Shown here: piece by piece, positions 55,625 to 64,000 of the stretch
Position numbering within the stretch: the stretch's first letter is position 1
Layout of the letters: the number at the start of each line of letters is the position of its first letter
Origin: Cryphonectria parasitica EP155
Taxonomy: Eukaryota > Ascomycota > Sordariomycetes > Diaporthales > Cryphonectriaceae
Direction of reading: 5' to 3'
Length of the DNA stretch: 64,000 bases
NCBI RefSeq assembly: GCF_011745365.1
Contig: NW_024468912.1
Location: 3,720,001 to 3,784,000 of the forward strand
Translations under genes and position numbers: made by a program
The notes under the pieces: model-generated
Told to the model about the DNA's origin: nothing
Databases searched by the model: none
The model's input: only the letters and a program-made list of their open reading frames with translations

Positions 55625-58294
55625 ATGTCGTCGCAGCAAGGCAGAAGCCCTGGCTCCTTCATGCCTCTGGGAAGCCAGGCTCATAGTCAATCCCAGAGCC
55701 AGAACAACTTCTTCTCCGCCTCCGCAGCTGCCGCCGCCGCCGACCTTCCGCCACCACCACAGCGACCTCGAATGCGCCGCGTCGAGTCCTCGTCCAGCGA
55801 AGACTCTATGCCTCTGCAGATGGTAAAGGCGCGCAGCCCCACACAACAGCACCCGCCAACCCTGCCCTTCACCACGTCGAATCCCAACTCGAGCACCGCG
55901 AGCCTGCAGAACTTCTCCCGACCTACGCCCAGCCCACTCTCCTCCGCCGCGGCTGTCGCGGCTAGATCTGTTGCGGGGAGCTATGACGCGCAGCAGCAGC
56001 AGCAGCAGCAGCGTAACCCCTCGCCCCTCAGCATAAGACCAGGTGGGCACTCCCGCAAACTGTCCCAGACCGCCGGCGTCTTCGAGCCCACCCTCCCCTC
56101 CATCTCGACTTCGAACCTCTCGACACACATCAGCATGTCCCAGCAGCAGAAACAGCAGTCGCCGCGTGAGCTCTCGGCCAGCCACATTGCGGCCCAGGCC
56201 GCCGTCCTGAACCACCAGCAGCAGTCGCAGCAGATGCTCCAGCACTCGCGACAACGCTCCCAGACCGCGCCCATGCTCACTGAGCACCAGGAGAACCCGC
56301 AGCCGCTGAAGCGCATCAGTGGGCCCTTGAACCCCCCGGCGCTGAGCCTGACGGAAGCGAGCGCGCCGAGAGAGACAGGCTTTGGGGGTCAGTCCTACCA
56401 CAACGGCCTGCTGGGGAGCAACGCCGCCGCGACGGCTGCCAACGCCGCATTTCCTCGGTCGGGCCAGACGTCGCCCGTGGCTCAGGTACCACCTATACAA
56501 CCTATGCCCCCACCACCGCCTCCATCGCCAGAGAAGAAGCCCGAGAAGTCTTCCAAGGTGAAGCTGTTTTCTCGGCCAGGCAAGATTGGCGTCAAGGGAG
56601 AGGCCAAGGACAGACCACTGCCGAGCCCAAGTAAGATCGGCTCAGCGCTGTCTGCCCTCCAGAGGGGAAACTTCAGCACGACGAGTCTGGACACGACTTC
56701 ACAGTACTTCTACAACATGAATAACGGCTCATCGGCGACCATAAGACCTGCAGACGTGGAAAAAGAGGGGAAGGAGAAGAAGCATCACTTCCTGTCGAGA
56801 CAGAGGCACAAGACCAAGGACAAGGATGACTACCACTCCCAGCTGTCGTCTGCTGCGAGCAACTCCCGACCCACAGACCCGAGCGCGCCCAGCAGCCTTT
56901 ACAACTTCAACCTCCCATCGAGTCCAGGCCCTAACTCGAGCACGTTTAAGAATATCAGTGGGCTCGGACACGCAGGCCGAGCGCGCAAGAAGGACGAGAG
57001 CCAGACCCTCAACGAGTCCGTCAGTAGTGTGAACGACTGGGGCGGGCCTGGCAGCCTGGGCTCGGCCGGTATACCGCTGTATATGGAGCCTATCGACTCT
57101 GCCAAGTACGGTCTCAACAGCATGTCGATGGACGACGCCTTCCCCTATCTCAAGTCTAAACTCCTGGTCATCTTCGAAGGGGAAGACCTGAGGCTACCCG
57201 TTGAGGACTTCAACCGGATAGTGACGCTGCACCTGCAGTACTGTATACAGCGCAGATCGCCCAATCAGGTGGTGGATGACCTCCGGGACCTGCTATGGAC
57301 TGGCTTCTCGAGTCTTGACCACAACCTGCGCAAACACTCGGAGGACCGGCTTGTCCCTAATCTGGTCGACCTCTGGATCCATGTCTTCACGGGCGTGCTG
57401 CCATACATGCAAGCAGTCTTCCTGCCGCTGGATCTCGAGTTCAACGGGAATGGCACCCTCATGACGCCTGATCAGGCGAGAGAGTTCTGGGGCGGTGTGG
57501 TGACCAACCCGCCATCAGATACAGCAACCGGCACCGTCAGTGTAGCCCCAGCATCGGCCGTGTTAGAAGTCCGCCGTATCGTGCTTACCGCCTACCGGGA
57601 CGTGGTCATCCTGCCTCGCTACGAGAAGCTCAAGGCTATCTTCTCCCGCCTATCTCTCGAGTTTCTCCCCATGGCACTCGCCAGCCCTCTCCCCATCGAC
57701 TACTTGTCCACGTCGCCAAGTGCCGAGTCTGCCGCCAGCTTCTCCTTCCCGCCGCCGCCGCTACAGCGTCCCGGCACAGCCGCGTCTCTTGACCCGTCGA
57801 CGGCGAGCTACAACTCGACGTCCACGACGCTGCTAGGCGACATGGCAGGTGGGCGCAGCCGTGGGCTGAGCAATGTGTCCTTTGCTAGCAGCGGCGCGCA
57901 CAGCACAGGGACGGACTCGCTGCGCCCGCCCAAGCTCGCCTCGGCGGCCAACAGCAGCACCATGCTGGCCTCTGTGTCCTCGGGCGTAGGCGGCAGTGGC
58001 AACGGCGCCAGCAGCTCGGCGTCCCTCGCGGGCTCGAGCCTGCGGGAGCAGAATGTCGAGGACTCCAAGTACGTCACGGACATGGTGGGCCGCATGCTGC
58101 AGTGCATGAGCGTGCTGGCCGGGGCGACGGGGAGCGGGGGCGGCGACGACGGCACGCGGATGGTGGAGGAGCTGAGCCGGCTGCTGAAGCTCAACTGGCT
58201 CGGGCGGGGCAGGACGGGCCGGAACAGGCGGGGGATCGTGGGCGGGCGCGTTGCGAGACGGGAGGGGGTGCGGGAGGAGATCAAAGTTACTTGA
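55625..58294 (+). CDS. hbrB: HbrB/Bit61-family TORC2 subunit
   Basis: Homologue of Aspergillus HbrB (hyphal branching) and yeast Bit61/Bit2, PRR5/Protor in animals: a peripheral subunit of TOR complex 2, which controls polarity, actin and lipid homeostasis. Single exon, 889 residues. The first 500 residues are low complexity (Ser, Pro, Gln runs, an AAAAAA stretch, PPPPPP before SPEKKP), probably disordered and phosphorylated. The conserved HbrB domain follows: AFPYLKSKLLVIFEGEDLRL, VEDFNRIVTLHLQYCIQR, LVDLWIHVFTGVLPYMQAVF and the C-terminal part LEVRRIVLTAYRDVVILPRY. The far C-terminus is again Ser/Gly-rich. ATG at 55625 starts MSSQQGRSPGSF. The gene sits downstream of a microsatellite-rich leader. 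Confidence 0.87.
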   Translation: MSSQQGRSPGSFMPLGSQAHSQSQSQNNFFSASAAAAAADLPPPPQRPRMRRVESSSSEDSMPLQMVKARSPTQQHPPTLPFTTSNPNSSTASLQNFSRPTPSPLSSAAAVAARSVAGSYDAQQQQQQQRNPSPLSIRPGGHSRKLSQTAGVFEPTLPSISTSNLSTHISMSQQQKQQSPRELSASHIAAQAAVLNHQQQSQQMLQHSRQRSQTAPMLTEHQENPQPLKRISGPLNPPALSLTEASAPRETGFGGQSYHNGLLGSNAAATAANAAFPRSGQTSPVAQVPPIQPMPPPPPPSPEKKPEKSSKVKLFSRPGKIGVKGEAKDRPLPSPSKIGSALSALQRGNFSTTSLDTTSQYFYNMNNGSSATIRPADVEKEGKEKKHHFLSRQRHKTKDKDDYHSQLSSAASNSRPTDPSAPSSLYNFNLPSSPGPNSSTFKNISGLGHAGRARKKDESQTLNESVSSVNDWGGPGSLGSAGIPLYMEPIDSAKYGLNSMSMDDAFPYLKSKLLVIFEGEDLRLPVEDFNRIVTLHLQYCIQRRSPNQVVDDLRDLLWTGFSSLDHNLRKHSEDRLVPNLVDLWIHVFTGVLPYMQAVFLPLDLEFNGNGTLMTPDQAREFWGGVVTNPPSDTATGTVSVAPASAVLEVRRIVLTAYRDVVILPRYEKLKAIFSRLSLEFLPMALASPLPIDYLSTSPSAESAASFSFPPPPLQRPGTAASLDPSTASYNSTSTTLLGDMAGGRSRGLSNVSFASSGAHSTGTDSLRPPKLASAANSSTMLASVSSGVGGSGNGASSSASLAGSSLREQNVEDSKYVTDMVGRMLQCMSVLAGATGSGGGDDGTRMVEELSRLLKLNWLGRGRTGRNRRGIVGGRVARREGVREEIKVT

Positions 58295-61200
58295 GGGAGA
58301 GAGGAATGGGATTGGTGATGGGCTCATTGCATCTAGGTCTGGACATGGTTTGCGTCTTATCGCAGGGCCGGGTGGGCAAGGAAACAGCCAGGCAAGCAAG
58401 GCATCTTTTTTCTTCTTTCTTTTTCAACCTCCCTTCTTTTGTATTGTCCTTATTAGTTTTGCTCTTCCATCACATGCTGCCCTTTGCTGGCGTGAAAATC
58501 TTTATGCGAGGCGTAGGCGGTGGTATTGTACATGATATTATGGCTTGGGAGGCACACGGACATCAGGACGGATCCATAGGAGGGGAACTCAGACACGGAA
58601 TAAAAAAATATCATGGATTATTCATGGTCAGTTTGAAATATGTGTTTTAACGACTTGTATTGGGGGTTTTCTTCCTGGAGTAGTCCTATCTGTTTGGCGA
58701 GTACTACATGAACCAAAGTATGTCTATGAGATGCCTCGTTACCAACCTACCTACCTACCTTGCCAGCGAGTGCAGGCTGGCCTAGGGCGACTTCATCAAC
58801 AGGTTTGTGTATGCATGTGAATGCTCATCACTAGTGGAATTACCAAGTCAGCTCCTCTGCGTCAGATGAAGAAATCATAGGTGAAATGTCAGAAGAGGGA
58901 GGTTGGAGATTGCGATCAGACATCCAAGGAAGGATTGCCTCTCATCTGCTTCCCTAATAGGCTTGAAGCGGGAGCTCGAGTGGAAACTGCGAATAGTGAT
59001 GGAAATTTCATCATGCAATCGTTGGGGTGTGGTGGTTGTGGTGTTGTAGGGGTTGCGTGAAGACGTGAGTGGTGTGTGTACTAACCTGTTCTCTGAATGG
59101 GGGAGAGTGGAGCTATGCGCCAAGTTTACTGTACGTGTCCGCAGGGAGGATCTGTGTGTTTGGAAGGTCAGTGAAAGAATCTTCTACTTTCAAGTGTAGT
59201 GCAAGAATGGTTTCAGTTGCAAATGACGCCTCCCCATCTTCAGTCAGAACGAAAATACTGGCAAGTAACAGGCCTCGTCAGACCACTGCGAGAGCGGCGC
59301 GAGGTACCCGAACAGACTAGACTTCTTCATGGTCGATTCAGTTGGGAAAAGAAGACAATTTGTGTAAGTTGTCATCATGTAGAAGATGGGGGTCGGTCAT
59401 TTTTTTTGGATGCGTGTAAGGTTGTTGGATACGGAGCACAGAGAGGCTTGGGAAGGAATGGAAACGAAAGGAGAACCCGAAATAAAAGGCTTACCTGGCA
59501 AGACAGCTGCGAGTCTCGGTAGCAGCATTGTGCCGACGACTTACCTGACTGATATCCTGTGTTATGGCCTGTACCAGAGGACCGCCATGAGAAATAGGCG
59601 AGACTGTCTTCACAGGAGAGAAGAGACTTTTGTCTGCGGGGTGCTCGACGCGACAGAGAGAGTATATCCGCTCTCAGCATGATTGTGCCTTGCATCTGCA
59701 ATGAGAATGCTCAAGACCATGAGCCACACCTGCTCTTGTGCGCTGCATATTGGCACGCCATCTTCCTCAAGGCGTGGGTGGTTTGCGGCGTCGAGGCAGA
59801 GACCATCGCGTGGGAATGTGCGTGGAAGGAAGGAGATGGAAACAACTTGAGGCTGAAATTCTAAATTTTTTCCCTTTATACACAATTTCGAGTGGGGCCA
59901 TAGGGGGGGACAAGGGTGTGGTGCGTGGCTGCTGGGAAAATTTAGCCGCGAGCGCGTGCACACGCCGGCAGGCACATACAGACTAGTATTACCTACCGCT
60001 CCCTCCACTAAGCGACCTAAGTAGTATTTCGCTCATGGCTCTCTCTCTCTCTCTCTCGTTCCCTTAGCTTCTGTCATCATGGGACTTCTTTTAGCTGGAC
60101 AACCGGGCGAAATATTCTTCAACGAGATGAGAGAGAGAGAGAAAAAAAAGGAAAAAGTTAAACCTTTTGTAGACCATAGTGTACACTAATGTTATGAGCT
60201 AAATGAATTGTTTGCTATATAACAGACTCACTCGTACACACACCCTCGCGCTCGACCTAGAGCTTGACAACCTCCTCCCCCAACAAAACCTCGGTTCATT
60301 CGCACGGTCCGGCACCCGACATGGCACAGGTCCTAGCCCACTTTTCAGCCTGACAGCATCAGAAGACGAGACGTTTAACAGCTCGACAGCTCCACGGCTC
60401 ATATTTCCCCCCCCTTCCTTTTTCTTGATCGTTCACGCGTTGCGTTGCGACTTTTCCCCTTTCTTTTTCTTTTTCGTGCCAAAAACCCATTTTTCTAGCT
60501 TCTCAACATACTTTGATCCTTACTCAGTGATCTACAACGACATTATTATATGCAGTACACACCTTCTACACACAGTAATCGTCGCATCATCCTGCGATAT
60601 AATCGGATACTCGATAGGCATTGTTAAGCCTGTGGAAGCGGAGTCTTCTGGAGTCTGGACTGCGGTCGGATCAGCCCCTAGGCTGTGGGAGCAAGATCCT
60701 GATTGGACAGCGTGTGGTGGCAGACCCTCATCTGCCCACCTCTAGTCGTCCTGTCTTACCCCCCAAGACCACTTCAGCAGAGGCTGCAGACCCCCCAGAC
60801 CTTTCTGCCCTCTACCCTTTCCATGCTTCTGCACTCTCTCTGCCTGATTTCCCCAACTCATGCCAGTCCCGCCTTTCAGGTCTGCCTCAGTCTGCTTCCC
60901 GTCCCCTCATCCTCCCCTGAACAACGCCCCCCCCCAGAGAAGAAGAGAACCCTTCCCTCCTCCCCCAAGGGCCCTCCTACCAAAAGGTCCTGACTCCGGT
61001 TCCCTGGCCTGCGACACGTCGATCCGCATCCACCATCGACAGGAACCAAATCACCCAATCTGCACCTCTTTTCTTTTCCCACCACGACCCTGCGCCCACC
61101 CCAACCGACCAAACTTGACCTTGCAAACGACGACTGCGACTGCAGCTTTCGGAGAAGGGCTCTATGCTGATTATTACACTCTGACTCTTTGCTCCCCCCC

Positions 61201-61999
61201 CGAACTCTCCTACTTCATTTAGTCCGTAACTGGATCGTTGTTACAATTTTTTCTGGGTCCTCTGCCGGCCGAGCCCAGCCCCCAGCTCGACTGCACCTGC
61301 TGCTGCTGCTGCTACTGCACCGCAAACCGCACTGCACAACCCAGCACACAGCTGCAACCTCTCAGCACCATTCGCGCGCGCCGGCATTGCACATCACACC
61401 CCCCAGAAGGACACCCGATTTTATTCTATCCACATAAGCCACCGGCCGTCTGATCCCGCTCCGCCTTGGGTGCAGATTACCTTACATATTGTACTGGCAT
61501 CGTCGCCCATCCTTCCTTGTTCGGTCGGCACCCAGCTGTGCCTCCGGTCTTGCGTTGCCTCGACGTACTCGCCAATATATAAACAGCCCACCGCGATTGC
61601 TTCTTTCGCGCGACAACGTCCCAGCTCCACCCTGGGGGTCTGTGCCTCGACCCTGCCCACGATCCTCCGCGGCCGAAAGCACCAATCCCCCCACCCCAAA
61701 ACATCGTCCTCGACGCATCGACGCGACAATCGGCGATACAACACAGCTCCCGTCTTATCGCAACTCGCGCCTGCGTGATCTAGTGTGGACAGAGAAGAAG
61801 AAGATTCAAAATATAGAGAAGAGAGACAAGAGGCAAGACAGAGAAGCTGTGCGTGTCTGTGTCTGTTTGTGTGTGTCTCGGTCCCGCCCGTCTTGTCGCG
61901 ACCAACCCTCCCCATATAACACCTGCGAGGCAGCGCATGCCACGGTCAAGAGGATAGCCGCAGGCCGACGTCCACCGCCGTGGATAGGCGACATTCGAA
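58295..61999. other. 3.7-kb intergenic region and long leader of the PtaB-like gene
   Basis: No supported gene. Features: (CCTA)n at about 58745-58760, (CT)n at 60039-60057 and (GA)n near 60126-60140, about 75 nt apart. From about 60230 to 61990 there is a continuous pyrimidine-rich, CAC/CTG-rich stretch that looks like promoter and 5' untranslated region of the downstream cofactor gene. Short frames there encode low-complexity sequence only. Confidence 0.65.
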
Positions 62000-63051
62000 A
62001 TGATGGCCAGCATGCCGCAGGGGTTTCAGCCACATCCTGGTGGCATGCAACAACCTCACCCCAACATGCCTCCAGGTCATCACATGGCTCCCGGCATGGC
62101 TCACAACCCCAGCCAACCCGGCACGCAACCAGGCGGGATACCTCCTCATCTTGCCCAGCAGATGGGAGTGTCAGCTCCAGGTGGCCAGGTCAACCCGTCG
62201 GCACTCATGGGCATGCCCGGGGGCCCTAATGCCCATGCGATGCAGCACCTTAACCCCCAGCAGGTTCAGCACATGTTCCAGCAGCAGCCCAACGTTAATT
62301 GTAAGTCCCCGCCCATGCGCACAACACCCGCTCCTTTGTATGCGCGCCGCATATGCGTATGTATGCATGCATGCATGTATGTGTGTGTGTGTGAAGACGT
62401 GTGATTGCTGATGCATAACGGTTCATCCCCAGTTGCAGCGCAACAAATGCAACAACAGAGATTACATGCCATTCAGCAACAGAGACAACAGCAAGCGATA
62501 CTGGCCCAGCAGATGGGCTACCAGATGCCGGGAGGCATACCTGTTGGAAATAATATGATGCAGATACATCCCCAACAGATGGCCCATTTCCAAGCCATGC
62601 AGCAAGCGAGGCAGATGGCGGGACAGCCGGTAAGTCTCGACCCTGACTTCCTGCCTTCCGCGCCAGCTGACACTGAACAAGCAGGCACAGAACCCACAGC
62701 AACAGGTAAGACGCGCGCCCCGCGCCAATGCATCGGTACCCTCGTCGGGTAAAATCGCTTCTTCTCTTTAACTGACAACACAACCTTCTGCTCTAGGCTA
62801 TGCTTGCGGCGCAACAGCAGATGGCCTTGCAGCGAGCGCAACAACATCAAAATTCCCAGCACATGGTGAACCCAGCGCAAAACCCCAACCAGCCGACACA
62901 TATGAACCCTCAGCAGTTGCTCCAGCTGCAAGCCATCCAACACGCCCAACAACAAGCCCAGCAGCTCAACCAGGCCCAGCAGGTCCAGCAGCAGCAGCAA
63001 CAGCAGCAGGCTGCTCAACATCAACAGCAGCAACAGCAGCAGCAGCAAGCC

Positions 63052-63089
<38 letters not shown>

Positions 63090-64000
63090 GGCCCAACAAC
63101 AGGCCCAACAGCAGGCTCACCAGCAGGCTCACCAGCAGCAGGCCCAGCAGCAGCAAGGACCTCCACAGCAGCAGCCCCAACCACCACAGGCCCAACCAGG
63201 ACAGCCCCAAGCCCCAGGACAGCAGCAAATGGGCCAAGGCCCACAGCCAAACGGACCCCAATCGACGCAGGGTCAACCACAGGGCCCGACAATCGCCCAG
63301 GCGAATCAACCTCAGCCACCAACAACACAAGCACAGGCGCAGCCAAATCAACCACAACCTGCCCAGGTGATGGCTGTCCAGCAGCAGCTTGTTCTTCAGC
63401 ATCAAGCCCAGGCCCAGGCCCAGGCCCAGGCCCAGGCCCAGGCCCAGGCCCAGGCTCAAGCCCAAGCCCAGAAACGCGATGGCTTGAAAGGAAATGGCTT
63501 GCTCAGACTCATGTCGTTCATCGAGCACCTGAGCGGATACTCCTCTGTAAGTCCACTCATTCTTTCCCTCCTTCTCGCCCCCATCATCTCGCTCGGCGGG
63601 GGGCCCTGGCACCCTTCCATGTCAAGCGGTGCCTACCAGCACGTACTGACGTCGACGCTGTAGGATCCTAAAGAAAAGGATGTTGCTCACTGGGCCGAGT
63701 TCGTCAATCGATTCTTCTCCGCGAAAGGTATCTACCGGACGAACGTCCACAACAAGAACGATGCCGAGGGTGGTGGTGATAAACAAGTAGAGATGGTTGC
63801 TTCCGCTGTCTCCCACTTCTTCAACGCAAGTGGTGCCAAGAAGATCGAGCTCCAGCTCGGTCAGGGCACCACCGAGAAGTCGGTGCAGGGCCCGATGGGA
63901 GAGGTGCTCCATTTTATCGAGAACGCGAATGCCAGCCTCACGCTGTGGTTTGAAACATCTCATGTAAGTTCACCAGGTAGCTGCATGCCCAGCGTTGTTG
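62000..64000 (+). CDS. ptaB: LIM-domain-binding transcription cofactor, PtaB/Mfg1 type (partial)
   Basis: Nuclear cofactor with a Ldb1-like LIM-binding domain; in Aspergillus PtaB and yeast Mfg1 it pairs with SomA/Flo8 to control adhesion and filamentous growth. Exons 62000-62300, 62433-62629, 62685-62705 (21 nt), 62797-63546 and 63664-63963 are phase-consistent, giving about 523 residues; an intron then runs past the window. The N-terminus MMASMPQGFQPHPGGMQQ is Met/Pro/Gln-rich and is followed by long Gln tracts and an Ala-Gln repeat. The domain begins LLRLMSFIEHLSGYSS and continues DPKEKDVAHWAEFVNRFFSA, KQVEMVASAVSHFFN and GEVLHFIENANASLTLWFET. Either of two adjacent ATGs (62000, 62003) could start. 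The C-terminal half is outside the window, so the exact orthologue is a family-level call. Confidence 0.85.
62975..63166 (+). repeat. CAG/CAA-rich polyglutamine tract
   Basis: Imperfect CAG/CAA trinucleotides coding for long Gln runs broken by Ala and His in exon 4 of the PtaB-like gene. The mixture of CAG and CAA codons argues for selected protein sequence rather than a pure unstable repeat. Confidence 0.9.
63403..63472 (+). repeat. (CAGGCC)n hexanucleotide repeat coding Gln-Ala
   Basis: About ten tandem CAGGCC-type units encode alternating Ala-Gln immediately before the LIM-binding domain. The units are almost identical at DNA level, so the repeat may vary in length between strains. Confidence 0.9.

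Noticed and set aside
62518..63612. 364-codon minus-strand poly-leucine frame resembling a membrane protein
   Set aside because: It is the reverse reading of CAG/CAA glutamine repeats in the PtaB-like gene, so the Leu runs are an artefact.
1..64000. tRNA, rRNA, CRISPR arrays and intact transposons
   Set aside because: No paired A/B-box tRNA sequence, rRNA block, spaced direct repeats, or transposase/reverse transcriptase frame was seen on either strand; the repeats present are simple microsatellites and homopolymers.

Overview
The window is nuclear DNA from a filamentous ascomycete, most likely a Sordariomycete. Genes are compact and carry many short introns (about 50-90 nt) with GTRNGT donors and CTRAC-like branch points. 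Third codon positions are GC-rich, and the intergenic DNA holds pyrimidine leaders, microsatellites and G/C homopolymers. The products are fungal-type eukaryotic proteins. I see no prokaryotic operon, CRISPR array, rRNA, tRNA or intact transposon. Exon limits below were read by eye from splice signals and reading-frame continuity.

Layout. 1-7.7 kb: the 5' part of ATE1 (arginyl-tRNA-protein transferase, minus strand, leaving the window), an uncharacterised 328-aa protein (minus), then APS1/DDP1, a Nudix diphosphoinositol-polyphosphate hydrolase (plus). 7.7-18.2 kb: a VTC2/VTC3-type SPX subunit of the vacuolar polyphosphate polymerase, and the very large NADH-glutamate synthase GLT1 (both minus). 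18.2-23.2 kb: a 5-kb gene-poor stretch. 23.2-33.4 kb: a dense housekeeping block of APC15 (plus), BET1 SNARE, CHZ1 histone chaperone and EMC10 (all minus), and the armadillo protein GID5/VID28 (plus). 34-44.4 kb: a looser, accessory-looking region with a GMC oxidoreductase (minus), a PTH11-like/fungal rhodopsin-domain 7-TM protein (plus) and an opsin-related Hsp30/YRO2-type 7-TM protein (plus), separated by 2-4 kb of empty DNA. 46.7-58.3 kb: a PHO87/PHO90-type SPX phosphate transporter, VPS39/VAM6, GON7 (minus) and an HbrB/Bit61 TORC2 subunit. 62-64 kb: the 5' part of a polyglutamine-rich LIM-binding cofactor of the PtaB/Mfg1 type, which runs off the right edge.

Themes. Three genes belong to one physiological circuit. 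APS1 hydrolyses inositol pyrophosphates, and VTC2/3 and the PHO90-like transporter both carry SPX domains, the known inositol-pyrophosphate sensors that control phosphate storage and uptake. A CACGTG (Pho4/NUC-1-type) site lies upstream of the VTC gene. ATE1 and GID5 both act in N-degron proteolysis. VPS39, BET1, VTC and HbrB relate to endomembranes, vacuole and TOR. I do not see an obvious new multi-gene system. The least explained items are the 328-aa uncharacterised protein, a dispersed TACT(A/G)TGGTA intergenic motif, three micro-exons, and the opsin homologue that has lost the retinal lysine.
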